DNA of 14,235 nucleotides from Clostridia bacterium (GCA_017997315.1 JAGOFF010000040.1:1-14235); one strand, 5' to 3'. Positions 1-6,457 are shown, numbered from the stretch's first letter. Notes: generated from the sequence alone by a model not told the origin. Numbers and translations: made by a program.

Positions 1-1
1 C

Positions 2-205
2 CTGCTGCTGATGGAGACCGGGCACCATGCACCGGTCGACGTGGCGCGAACGCTGCTGAAGGCAGGACGCATGCCCCGCAGACTGGCGTTCATCCACCAC
101 GGCCGGGCCATCCTGAACGACCGGACGGGTCAGGAGAGGATTCTCAGAGAGCTTCTCGGTGATCGCGTCGATATCCTGGAGGACGGCATGACGCTGATCG
201 TCTGA
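2..205 (+). CDS. MBL-fold metallo-hydrolase, C-terminal fragment
   Basis: This is the 3' end of a gene that begins before the window; the frame is open from base 2 and stops at TGA 203-205. The visible 67 residues read LLLMETGHH...ARTLLKAGRM...RLAFIHHGRAIL. An acidic strand followed by HH, a helix, and then a strand ending in HHGR is the usual closing pattern of metallo-beta-lactamase-fold hydrolases, where late Asp/Glu and His residues complete the metal site. The family call rests on this short tail only, because the diagnostic HxHxDH motif lies outside the window. An ATG at position 11 is in frame, but it sits inside the conserved strand and has no ribosome binding site, so it is probably not a start. 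Substrate unknown. A terminator hairpin follows 49 nt downstream. Confidence 0.6.
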   Translation: MLLMETGHHAPVDVARTLLKAGRMPRRLAFIHHGRAILNDRTGQERILRELLGDRVDILEDGMTLIV

Positions 206-254
206 CGGTATTCCGCAGGACGGGAGCGGCGGTTCATCGGCAAGGCATAGGAAA

Positions 255-278
255 GCGCCGGCCGAAACCGGCCGGCGC
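255..278 (-). terminator. Strong hairpin between convergent genes, probable intrinsic terminator
   Basis: A perfect 10-bp stem, GCGCCGGCCG (255-264) pairing with CGGCCGGCGC (269-278), encloses the loop AAAC. Read on the minus strand it is followed by TTTCCT, a weak U-tract, and it lies 25 nt past the end of the lipoprotein gene. On the plus strand it lies 49 nt past the MBL gene but has no T-run. It most likely terminates the minus-strand transcript and may serve both genes. Confidence 0.65.
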
Positions 279-303
279 AGGCATCCCGTGCAGATCCGGA
301 AGA

Positions 304-807
304 TCATTTTGTCGCTTTCGCTTCCGTAATCGCATTCTGCAGTGCGGCGAGGGCGTCGGTGTACGCCTTTTGCGCTGCGGCGATCTTCTGGCTCATTTCC
401 ATCGCCTCCTGCTTGTCCGAGGCATTCCCGTTCTTGACCCACTTGATGTTCTGGTCCAGCAGGTCCTTCTCCGACTCGAACAGGGACAGGTAGGCGGATT
501 TCAACGCTTTCCCTTCAGCGGTCCTGGCCGACATGTCCTTGATGACACCGATGGCGTCCGCCGCCGTATCTTTCAGTTCGTTCTTGATCACGGTGAATTC
601 ATCGCTGTCCTCGGTCCATCGGCCGGCCAGCAGGTTTGCGTTGCGGTCCAGCAGCGTGTTCAGCGTGTTGCCCAGGCTGAACTAGTTGTTCGTCGAGTTG
701 TACATGTCCAGATCCGCCTGCAAATCCCCCAGATTCGACTTGCCGCATCCCGCCGCCAGGGCCAGGACGAGACAGATGACCGATACCACCGCTGCGAACC
801 TTTTCAT
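304..807 (-). pseudogene. Small lipoprotein gene interrupted by an in-frame TAG
   Basis: On the minus strand, ATG 805-807 is preceded by GAGGAGG (817-823) at 9-nt spacing. The protein starts MKRFAAVVSVICLVLALAAGC, a clear lipoprotein signal peptide with Cys21 as the lipidation site. After 41 residues, ending MYNSTNN, codon 42 is TAG (682-684). The same frame then continues without another stop for 125 codons to 304. The continuation starts FSLGNTLNTLLDRN and is protein-like: amphipathic, Lys/Glu/Ala-rich and predicted helical. Its only internal start candidate, GTG 589-591, is just after the motif WTEDSDEFT and shows no obvious ribosome binding site. The simplest reading is one gene of about 167 codons broken by a single nonsense change; CAG, AAG, GAG and TAC/TAT codons are one base away. 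Sequencing error or readthrough are alternatives. I do not recognise the helical domain. The intact protein would be a membrane-anchored surface helical protein. Confidence 0.65.
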
Positions 808-843
808 GGTTTGAATCCTCCTCGAGACCGCTCCTTTCATCCC

Positions 844-871
844 TGTATACACAGGTTGGTTACATCCACAA
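844..871 (-). promoter_or_regulatory. Possible sigma-A promoter of the lipoprotein gene
   Basis: On the minus strand, TTGTGG (866-871) and TATACA (844-849) are separated by 16 nt and lie about 40 nt before the lipoprotein ATG. The -10 box overlaps an imperfect palindrome with CCTGT/ACAGG arms. The -35 match is only moderate. This promoter would separate the lipoprotein gene from the MGMT-family gene, which ends 107 nt upstream of its start. Confidence 0.35.
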
Positions 872-914
872 TATAGCACCGGGACCTCGATCCGCGCATG
901 ATTTTTGACCGTTG

Positions 915-1226
915 TCACTCGAACATCCAGAGACTTTGCTTCAAGTCGATGTTCCCGTTGGGGCGAAAGGCGACACCTTCCCGGGAAAGACGTGCACGCT
1001 GTGCTTCCGGACCACCGAATGTACGGTCCGGCAGCATCTCCCCCTTGGCGTTCACAACGCGGTGGCACGGCAGGTCCATCCCGTCGGGAGCGTGGCTCAT
1101 GGCGCGTCCGACCCGCCTCGCGGCCTGCGGATTGCCGAGCAGGGACGCGATCTGGGCGTAAGTGGCCACCTTGCCGCGCGGAATGCGCGCCACGATCTCG
1201 TAGACACGCAGGGAATACTCGTCCAT
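915..1226 (-). CDS. MGMT/Atl1-family DNA alkylation-repair protein, short form
   Basis: A 103-residue protein starting MDEYSLRVYEIVARIPRGKV. ATG 1224-1226 has GGAGG (1236-1240) at 9-nt spacing, and the frame upstream is low-complexity, so this start is preferred. It matches the C-terminal methyltransferase-like domain of MGMT: the winged-helix part is GKVATYAQIASLLGNPQAARRVG (residues 18-40), and the active-site motif PCHRVV (53-58) carries Cys54. The sequence after it, NAKGEMLPDRTFGGPE, is typical of the short Atl1-like group (COG3695), which lacks the N-terminal MGMT domain. Classical Atl proteins replace the cysteine with Trp; this one keeps Cys, so alkyl-transfer chemistry is possible but unproven. 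Likely role: binding O6-alkylguanine in DNA, either for direct repair or for handover to nucleotide excision repair. It lies just downstream of the GH3 gene on the same strand, separated by a hairpin. Confidence 0.85.
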   Translation of the reverse strand: MDEYSLRVYEIVARIPRGKVATYAQIASLLGNPQAARRVGRAMSHAPDGMDLPCHRVVNAKGEMLPDRTFGGPEAQRARLSREGVAFRPNGNIDLKQSLWMFE

Positions 1227-1256
1227 GGCATCAGTCCTCCGTCTCCGGAATCGGAA

Positions 1257-1305
1257 AAGCGGAAGCGGGATCCCCGCCTTTTGGGACGGTTTCCCGCTTC
1301 CGCTT
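1257..1305 (-). terminator. Long hairpin between the GH3 and MGMT-family genes
   Basis: AAGCGGAAGCGGGA (1257-1270) pairs perfectly over 14 bp with TCCCGCTTCCGCTT (1292-1305) around a 21-nt loop. The pairing extends further with a 2-nt bulge. On the minus strand the stem begins 28 nt after the GH3 stop codon, and the 3' arm runs into TTTTCC, a weak U-tract. It could be an intrinsic terminator for the GH3 gene, or a partial terminator or stabilising structure, because only about 16 nt separate it from the next ribosome binding site. Confidence 0.6.
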
Positions 1306-1332
1306 CCGAATCGATCACAAGGGGTATCCGGT

Positions 1333-3702
1333 TTACTCGATGACCTCGATCTCGCCGAGTTCCTTGTACGCCTTCTCCCGGATGGCATCCTTTTCCTCGC
1401 GGGTTCCGTCCAGCATCGGATGGATCGTCCGGGACCAGAGACGGGCGAGCGTGATGTTGGGCATCGCCGTTACGCGCGCGACCATGCTGTCGACCGCCTG
1501 CGCCGGGATATACCGCTTCAGGACCTCGACCGCGCGGGGATCCTGGATCATCTGGGATATCGATCCATACGGGGTGTAGGCATACGGATTGTGTGCGACC
1601 AGCCGGAAGCGCCCGATCAGCTGGATGTTGCGTGAGGAGCTGCCGATGCGGACCTGATAGAACCCGGGTTCCGACACCCATTCCTTGAGACGGGCATCAT
1701 AGCTGGCCAGGTCGCTGCAGCGGAGCTGAAGCTCCGCATCGACGGATTCACCGGCTTTGACGAACACCTTTTTGAATGCCTTGAGTTCCTGGAGAGGTTT
1801 CCTGAGCGTGGACTTCTCATCATGGATGTACAGCTGGACGACCTCTTTGCCGTCGGTCTTTCCGGTGTTCGTCACCCGGACGCGCACCGTCAGCGTATCG
1901 TTCTCGCGGGCGTTCCAGACCTCGGAGGACAGACGGAGATCGGACATCGAGAATGTCGTGTAGGACAACCCGTGGCCGAACGGATAGAGCGGCTCGACGT
2001 CCTTGGTGTCGTAGTAGCGATATCCGACAAAGATCCCTTCGCTGTACCAGGACTCTCCCGATTCGCCCGGGAAGCTCAGGTACGCCGGGGTGTCCTCATA
2101 GCGTTTGGGGAAGGTGAGAGGCAGCTTGCCGGACGGATTGACGTCGCCCAGCAGGATGTCCGCCGTCACTTCGCCGCCGCACATGCCCGGGATGAAAATG
2201 CAGAGGATCGCATCGAGATCGTCGACATACTCGCGCAGATCGACCGGATTCGCGAGATTGAGGATCGCCACAACCGGTTTTCCCTTGGCTTTGCCGGCCT
2301 GGATCGCCTCGGTGAGCTCGAGCCGGTCCGCCTGAGGCAGGAACATGTCGGGCTGGTCGCTGCCTTCCTGACCGTTCACGCCGACGGTGACGACCACCGC
2401 GTCCGCATTGTCCGCGACGGCACCGAACAGGACCCGGTCCGCACCCAGTTTGCGGACGAGTTCGGGATACACGTGGGTGACCTGGTCCGATACGACTTCG
2501 GCGCTCCCCTGACCGCAGAAGATCAGGTCTTTGGACTTGGCGCCGAACACGCCGACCCGTGCGTCCTTGCGGAGCGGGAGTACGCCGTTGTTCTTGAGCA
2601 GTACCGCGCCTTCCGCCACGTCGCGGTATCCAGCAGCGTGCGAGAATGCCCGGTCGAGATGCAGGTGACGGCGGCCGTTGAACGACGGAGAGACCACGAT
2701 GACATTGAGCACCCGCCGGACGGCCTCATCGATGGTTTCCATCCGGAGGGCGCCGGATTTCACCGCGGCGTACAGCGCGTCGATGCGGACCGGGTGCGGC
2801 TGCTCCAGATCGTTGCCCGAGTTGAGCGCTTCGACCTGGTCGTAGACCGCTCCCCAGTCCGAGGTCACCGCGCCTTCGAAACCCCACTCTCCCTTGAGAA
2901 CGTCCTTGAGCAGCCAGGGGTTCTGGGCGCATGGACGGCCGTTGATGGAGTTGTACGCGCTCATGACCGTCATGCCCTTGCCTTCGGTCACGCAGGCTTT
3001 GAAGCCGGGCAGGTAGATCTCGCGCAGCGCGCGCTGGGAAATGATCTCGTTCACGCCGCTCCGTTCGGTCTCCTGGTTGTTGGCGGCAAAATGCTTGATG
3101 TTGGCGACCAGACCTTCTTCCTGCACGCCTTTGACGAGCTCGGGCGCGAGCGTCGCAGCCAGACAGGGGTCTTCGGAGTAGCCTTCGAACAGCCGGCCGT
3201 TGCGCGGGTCGCGATGGATGTTGACGTTGGGCGAGCCGAGGATGACGTCCATCTTGAAGGCGTCGCATTCACGGGCAAGCGCGCGGCCGGTCAGACGGAC
3301 CGTCTCCGGGTCCCAGGTGGCGCCCAGCAGCATGCCCGGGGGATAGCAGCCGGGACGCTGGCCGTCCGGCAGCCAGTTCTCGTCGATCTCCGCGAGAAAC
3401 GCGTCGATGACTTCCTTCATATCCTCCGGAACGGTCTCGGGGTGCATCAGCATCCGGTGGAACCCGCGGATGGCGTTCGGGGCGGGTTTGGATGTATTGA
3501 GCTTTTCCGCGTTGTCGTGGAGATGGTGGTTGAAGTTCGGCCCGGTACCGCCGTCCATCGCGCAGATCGAGGGGATGCCCAGCCGCTCGACCGCATGGGT
3601 CTTTGTATGGTTCATGGTGGTGATCAACTGGAGTTTCTCGTCCAGTGTCATCTCGGTGATGACGGCCGGGATGTCGGCTTTGGAATGCAGATAAGCGGTC
3701 AT
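1333..3702 (-). CDS. Glycoside hydrolase family 3 beta-glucosidase, cytoplasmic
   Basis: A 789-residue GH3 enzyme that would release terminal beta-linked sugars from beta-glucosides. ATG 3700-3702 has AGGAG (3710-3714) at 7-nt spacing. Residues about 15-335 form the TIM-barrel domain, with substrate-binding NIHRDPRNGR (161-170), KHF (203-205) and the nucleophile in VTSDWG, Asp282. The alpha/beta sandwich follows (about 355-545); Glu446 in GQEGSD is the likely acid/base. GHGLSYTTF (577-584) leads into a fibronectin-III-like domain (about 600-690) with VQLYIHD (622-628). The last 90 residues, after IGRFRLV, are a predominantly helical extension beyond the FnIII-like domain that is absent from the minimal GH3 architecture. 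No signal peptide, so it probably hydrolyses imported oligosaccharides in the cytoplasm. Exact substrate (glucoside, xyloside or other) cannot be read from sequence. Family call is firm. Confidence 0.93.
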   Translation of the reverse strand: MTAYLHSKADIPAVITEMTLDEKLQLITTMNHTKTHAVERLGIPSICAMDGGTGPNFNHHLHDNAEKLNTSKPAPNAIRGFHRMLMHPETVPEDMKEVIDAFLAEIDENWLPDGQRPGCYPPGMLLGATWDPETVRLTGRALARECDAFKMDVILGSPNVNIHRDPRNGRLFEGYSEDPCLAATLAPELVKGVQEEGLVANIKHFAANNQETERSGVNEIISQRALREIYLPGFKACVTEGKGMTVMSAYNSINGRPCAQNPWLLKDVLKGEWGFEGAVTSDWGAVYDQVEALNSGNDLEQPHPVRIDALYAAVKSGALRMETIDEAVRRVLNVIVVSPSFNGRRHLHLDRAFSHAAGYRDVAEGAVLLKNNGVLPLRKDARVGVFGAKSKDLIFCGQGSAEVVSDQVTHVYPELVRKLGADRVLFGAVADNADAVVVTVGVNGQEGSDQPDMFLPQADRLELTEAIQAGKAKGKPVVAILNLANPVDLREYVDDLDAILCIFIPGMCGGEVTADILLGDVNPSGKLPLTFPKRYEDTPAYLSFPGESGESWYSEGIFVGYRYYDTKDVEPLYPFGHGLSYTTFSMSDLRLSSEVWNARENDTLTVRVRVTNTGKTDGKEVVQLYIHDEKSTLRKPLQELKAFKKVFVKAGESVDAELQLRCSDLASYDARLKEWVSEPGFYQVRIGSSSRNIQLIGRFRLVAHNPYAYTPYGSISQMIQDPRAVEVLKRYIPAQAVDSMVARVTAMPNITLARLWSRTIHPMLDGTREEKDAIREKAYKELGEIEVIE

Positions 3703-3722
3703 GTTCTCACTCCTGTCTTTTT

Positions 3723-3751
3723 TTGTGATGTTTCCATTGTGCCACTAAAAC
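3723..3751 (+). promoter_or_regulatory. Possible promoter of the J-domain gene
   Basis: TTGTGA (3723-3728), 17 nt, then TAAAAC (3746-3751); each box matches consensus at four of six positions. It would start transcription about 50 nt before ATG 3811. It lies in the 108-nt divergent gap shared with the GH3 gene, whose own promoter I could not place convincingly. Confidence 0.3.
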
Positions 3752-3810
3752 GATGTGGGGTGGACGCCGTGGACTGCGATAGAATGGAAATTACGCAGAG
3801 GGGAGAAACG

Positions 3811-4299
3811 ATGGGATCGAAAGCCGGAGACCGCGACGACATCAAACGCCGGATCCGCAAGCTGAAACAGGCCGAGATCCGGATCCGCTTCGGACCGGCC
3901 GGACAGTCTCGGCACGCGGGAATCCCCCTGGTCTGGGAGACTTTTTTCGACTTGGGCGGTAAACCGGACACGGCGGTCCCGTCCGGATCCGAACCGGGCG
4001 GCCGTGCCCGATTGTCCCTGGAGCAGCTGGCCGGCATGAGCCGTTCCGAGTATGCCGAAATGGTCGGTGAATTCTTCTGGCATGTCTATTACCGTCTATA
4101 CCGTGAAACCGGCCGGATCGGCGCCAACCTGTTCGATCCGGATTCCCTGGCCCGGTTGGGACTGCCGCCGGAGGCCGATCGTACCACCGTCCGGAAACGG
4201 TTCCGTGAGCTGGCGAAGAAACTGCATCCGGATACCGGCGGGGACGCCGCCCGGTTCATCGAACTGATGGAACACTACCGGGAACTGGTCGGTCCGTAG
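3811..4299 (+). CDS. Protein with a C-terminal J domain, function unknown
   Basis: A 162-residue protein. ATG 3811 is preceded by an AGGGGAG ribosome binding site (about 5 nt spacing); an in-frame ATG at 3784 lacks one. The first ~25 residues are strongly basic and probably helical (DDIKRRIRKLKQAEIRIRFG). The middle section, about 70-105, contains aromatic YYRLYRET-type sequence. The C-terminus (about 112-158) is a J domain: LGLPPEADRTTVRKRFRELAKKLHPDTGGD, with the HPD signature at 139-141 that J proteins use to stimulate Hsp70 ATPase. There is no Gly/Phe region or zinc-finger domain, so this is not DnaJ itself but a class C type J protein, presumably recruiting DnaK to a specific client. Client unknown. 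It ends with TAG 17 nt from the end of the convergent flavodoxin gene. Confidence 0.8.
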   Translation: MGSKAGDRDDIKRRIRKLKQAEIRIRFGPAGQSRHAGIPLVWETFFDLGGKPDTAVPSGSEPGGRARLSLEQLAGMSRSEYAEMVGEFFWHVYYRLYRETGRIGANLFDPDSLARLGLPPEADRTTVRKRFRELAKKLHPDTGGDAARFIELMEHYRELVGP

Positions 4300-4316
4300 A
4301 AACGGAGTGCCGAAAG

Positions 4317-4874
4317 TCAGTCGGGCCCCGGGACCGCCGCTGCGGCTGTCTGCCGGACCGCGGCGTCGACAAACGCGTCGAATCGTTCCAGCCCTTTCGT
4401 ATCGGGGTATCCGTGCATGCCTTTACGGTACGCCTTCCAACCGGGCCGGTCTCTCCTGAAGACCGAGAACCGGATGAACCAGGCGATTCCGACGGAAGGC
4501 TTGGCACGGCAGTGGAAATATCCTGCCCCTTCCGCGCCGTTTTCGACGCAATAGCCTCTATATTGCGTTTCGCAGGTGCCGGCCCAGCGGGCATGAAGAA
4601 GTCCGGAATCCGGCGCCGCGTGCGTGACGAAGACCGCCAGTCTGCGGATACGGCGATGCGTGTCAAGAAAAGCGAGGATCGCCGGCGTGAGAGCGGTCGA
4701 TCTGCAGTATGATCCCGCAAATATCAGATCGTACGATGATTCCCGCCAATGTGCGGCTGTTTCCACCGGGTCGATGTCGACCGAATGCCCGACGGAGCGA
4801 AGACGGTCCGCCGCCCGGTCGGCGAGCCGTTTTGTCTGACCGGTTTTCGATGCATAGACGATCCCGATCTTCAC
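4317..4874 (-). CDS. Flavodoxin-domain protein, third gene of the flavoprotein cassette
   Basis: A 185-residue protein starting at GTG 4872-4874, with GGAGGG (4884-4889) at 9-nt spacing. It opens VKIGIVYASKTGQTKRLADR: a beta strand followed by the flavodoxin phosphate-binding loop S9-K-T-G-Q-T14, which holds the FMN phosphate. GSYCRSTALTP (54-64) and VFVTHAA (81-87) fit the second and third FMN-binding loops. The C-terminal part (GYCVENGAEGAGYFHCRAK) contains several cysteines (Cys101, Cys109, Cys122) whose role is unclear. Its start overlaps the stop of the preceding gene by 4 nt (GTGA), so translation is coupled. It is probably a cytoplasmic one- or two-electron carrier, or a subunit working with the two flavoproteins upstream. 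Partner and substrate unknown. Confidence 0.82.
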   Translation of the reverse strand: MKIGIVYASKTGQTKRLADRAADRLRSVGHSVDIDPVETAAHWRESSYDLIFAGSYCRSTALTPAILAFLDTHRRIRRLAVFVTHAAPDSGLLHARWAGTCETQYRGYCVENGAEGAGYFHCRAKPSVGIAWFIRFSVFRRDRPGWKAYRKGMHGYPDTKGLERFDAFVDAAVRQTAAAAVPGPD

Positions 4875-5545
4875 CGTGTGCCGCCCTCCAGCGAGGCGAC
4901 GCCCGGGACATCCGGGCGGTCGAACCGCCGATGGAACACTCCGTTCGCCTTGAGCTGACGGTTGAAGTAGCGGTTGAACATACCCGCGCGCGCCAGAATC
5001 CGCAGGATGATAATTTCCCGGCTCCCGAAACGCTCGCAGGAAGCGGCCCGGCGGACCGTGTCCGGATCGAAGCGAAGACCTTGTTCGGCAAAATGCCTGC
5101 CCAACTCCCGGACGGCGGACAATCTCCCGTCCGTCCACGAACCTCCGCCGACCGCCGCCGTGCCGGCATAGGAAGCACCGAGCCGCGCGGCCAGTCCGGA
5201 CAGATAGCGCTCGACCGCTGCGGCATGGAGGGACTCCGGGAATCCGGAATGGACGATGAATCCCAGCGCGTGTCCGCCCAGCCGGCCCCTCAGCGGCTCC
5301 AGCTGCTCGATGAACGCCATCAGGACTCCCGGCATGGCGTCGGTATACAGAGGGAACACCACCACGACGGCATCCGCCTCCGCAAGCCGGGCTGACGCCT
5401 GCGCATGCGTATCCGTGCGGCCGACCTGCAGGATCTCCGCATCTTCCGCGCCGGACTCGTGCAGTCCCGCAAGGAACCGCTGCGCCAGAACCTCGGTGAA
5501 TCCGGCCGATCCCCGGGGTGAACCGTTACAGATGAGATACCGCAT
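4871..5545 (-). CDS. NAD(P)H-dependent FMN reductase-like flavoprotein, second cassette gene
   Basis: A 224-residue protein; ATG 5543-5545 has GAGGAGG (5552-5558) at 6-nt spacing. It begins MRYLICNGSPRGSAGFTEVL, a beta strand plus the GSPRGS phosphate loop (8-13) typical of the NAD(P)H-dependent FMN reductase / flavodoxin-like superfamily. ADAVVVVFPLYTDAMPG (57-73) is the second FMN-contact region of this fold. The last ~60 residues, after REIIILRILARAGMFNRYF, form an unusual basic, helical C-terminal extension that the compact FMN-reductase fold does not require. Start overlaps the upstream gene by 20 nt and the stop overlaps the downstream gene by 4 nt, so all three are co-translated. Expected chemistry is FMN-mediated electron transfer from NAD(P)H; the acceptor is unknown. 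Confidence 0.83.
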   Translation of the reverse strand: MRYLICNGSPRGSAGFTEVLAQRFLAGLHESGAEDAEILQVGRTDTHAQASARLAEADAVVVVFPLYTDAMPGVLMAFIEQLEPLRGRLGGHALGFIVHSGFPESLHAAAVERYLSGLAARLGASYAGTAAVGGGSWTDGRLSAVRELGRHFAEQGLRFDPDTVRRAASCERFGSREIIILRILARAGMFNRYFNRQLKANGVFHRRFDRPDVPGVASLEGGTR

Positions 5546-6074
5546 CCGCCGCCTCCTCGGGGGTCGTCCCCCATGAGCCGTTCAACGTCAAGTCAGTCTT
5601 GAGGTTCAGGGCGGTCCTGCGGAAAACGCCTAAAACGATATCCAATGTCTGCGCATCCTTGTCCGGATCGACCAGGATCAACCCCAGTTTCGGATACGCC
5701 GCATAACGGGCCCTGTGGTGGAATTCCCCGTGACATACCGCAAAATCCGGGAGAACGATCGGAATCATCCGGTCGCAGGCTTTCTTGATCAGGCTGGTGA
5801 CAAATCCCATGGAGACCGGGGAGAGGAAAACACACAGATCGGACGCAAGCATGCTTTGAAGGATCGGACGCATGTCGTCCTGAAAAGTGCAGATTCCCGG
5901 CGTCCGGACCCAGCATGTCCAGCACCCGGTGCAATAACGGATCTCCATGTCCCTCAACCGGTGGAAATCAACCCGAAGCGTGTCCCGCCTTCGTTCGGCC
6001 GCCTGCAGAAACCCCGCTTCGAAATCCGCATACCGGTCGTCGGCCATGCCGTCCAGAACGGTCACACGTTTCAT
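5526..6074 (-). CDS. Flavodoxin-fold protein with a four-cysteine cluster, first cassette gene
   Basis: A 182-residue protein; ATG 6072-6074 has GGAGGAGG (6081-6088) at 6-nt spacing, and a second AGGAG directly abuts the ATG. Residues 48-62 read CTGCWTCWVRTPGIC, a CX2CX2CX7C cluster followed by DDM. The same compact spacing binds a [4Fe-4S] cluster in archaeal iron-sulfur flavoproteins (Isf), but many bacterial flavodoxin-family proteins carry related CxGCxxC...GxC sequences whose cluster content is uncertain. SDLCVFLSPVSMGFVTSLIKKACDR (78-102) matches the FMN-binding and dimer-interface region of the fold. Unusually, the N-terminal loop after the first strand reads DGMADDRYADFE instead of GSPRxxSxT, so FMN phosphate binding may be weakened or lost. 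It is the promoter-proximal gene of the three. Confidence 0.82.
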   Translation of the reverse strand: MKRVTVLDGMADDRYADFEAGFLQAAERRRDTLRVDFHRLRDMEIRYCTGCWTCWVRTPGICTFQDDMRPILQSMLASDLCVFLSPVSMGFVTSLIKKACDRMIPIVLPDFAVCHGEFHHRARYAAYPKLGLILVDPDKDAQTLDIVLGVFRRTALNLKTDLTLNGSWGTTPEEAADAVSHL

Positions 6075-6088
6075 CTCCTGCCTCCTCC

Positions 6089-6104
6089 GGCCGGTACTCC
6101 GGCC
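6089..6104 (-). promoter_or_regulatory. Hairpin abutting the ribosome binding site of the flavoprotein operon
   Basis: GGCCGG (6089-6094), loop of 4 nt, CCGGCC (6099-6104): a perfect 6-bp all-GC stem. In the minus-strand mRNA its 3' base is directly next to the GGAGGAGG ribosome binding site (6088-6081). It could tune translation start, but no anti-Shine-Dalgarno pairing is visible, so it might only protect the leader. Confidence 0.4.
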
Positions 6105-6148
6105 TCCGGAATGCATCCCGGGTGCGGATCAAGCAATGGATATCTCTG

Positions 6149-6177
6149 ATTGTATGCCTCTGCTTTCGGATTGTCAG
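6149..6177 (-). promoter_or_regulatory. Probable sigma-A promoter of the flavoprotein operon
   Basis: On the minus strand CTGACA (6172-6177) and TACAAT (6149-6154) are separated by exactly 17 nt; each matches consensus at five of six positions. Transcription would start near 6142, giving a leader of about 68 nt that contains the hairpin at 6089-6104. This is one of the two best promoter matches in the window. Confidence 0.65.
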
Positions 6178-6219
6178 TTGGTGGGGCCGGACTTGCCGAT
6201 CGTTCGCAGCGCAGGAAAC

Positions 6220-6241
6220 ATACCGGCAGACGGTATCTTTT
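6220..6241 (+). terminator. Small hairpin with a short T-run, terminator-like or operator
   Basis: ATACCG (6220-6225) pairs with CGGTAT (6231-6236) around GCAGA, followed by CTTTT (6237-6241). It resembles a weak intrinsic terminator on the plus strand. No plus-strand gene ends here, so it may instead be an inverted-repeat operator, about 45 nt upstream of the flavoprotein -35 box. Confidence 0.3.
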
Positions 6242-6428
6242 AAACTTCGAGTTGAGAAGATTAGTGAGAGACAAACCCAATGGAAACACATATCAACAGG
6301 ACGTAGTGACAACATGCAAAACAAACTCTTGTCCATAATTACCGTTGCGATCGGTCTTTTACGTTTGACTGTTTTTCGTCTTTCCTGACAAACGCAAGCT
6401 CTCCCTAAAAAGCACCGGCTCCTGCTTG

Positions 6429-6457
6429 TTGACAGGTTGTCCGGATAGAAATACATT
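6429..6457 (+). promoter_or_regulatory. Probable promoter of the mal operon
   Basis: TTGACA (6429-6434) is a perfect -35 box; 17 nt later is TACATT (6452-6457), a four-of-six -10 box. Transcription would start near 6464 and give an mRNA leader of about 350 nt before malE. A short imperfect inverted repeat (6473-6490, CTACGGTA / TACCGGTAG) sits just past the start point and could be an operator. Confidence 0.55.

Noticed and set aside
1822..3720. Very long plus-strand open frame opposite the GH3 gene
   Set aside because: It is the antisense shadow of a high-GC gene: the minus strand encodes a complete GH3 protein with all motifs. The frame only becomes real at 3811, as the J-domain gene.
6314..6388. 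24-residue hydrophobic peptide starting MQNKLLSIITVAIG
   Set aside because: Hydrophobic and basic like a small membrane peptide, but the best ribosome binding site is about 12 nt away and weak. It could be chance in AT-rich DNA.
6405..6432. Minus-strand AAGCA/TGCTT hairpin followed by TTTTT
   Set aside because: Only a 5-bp stem with an 8-nt loop, and no minus-strand gene ends there.
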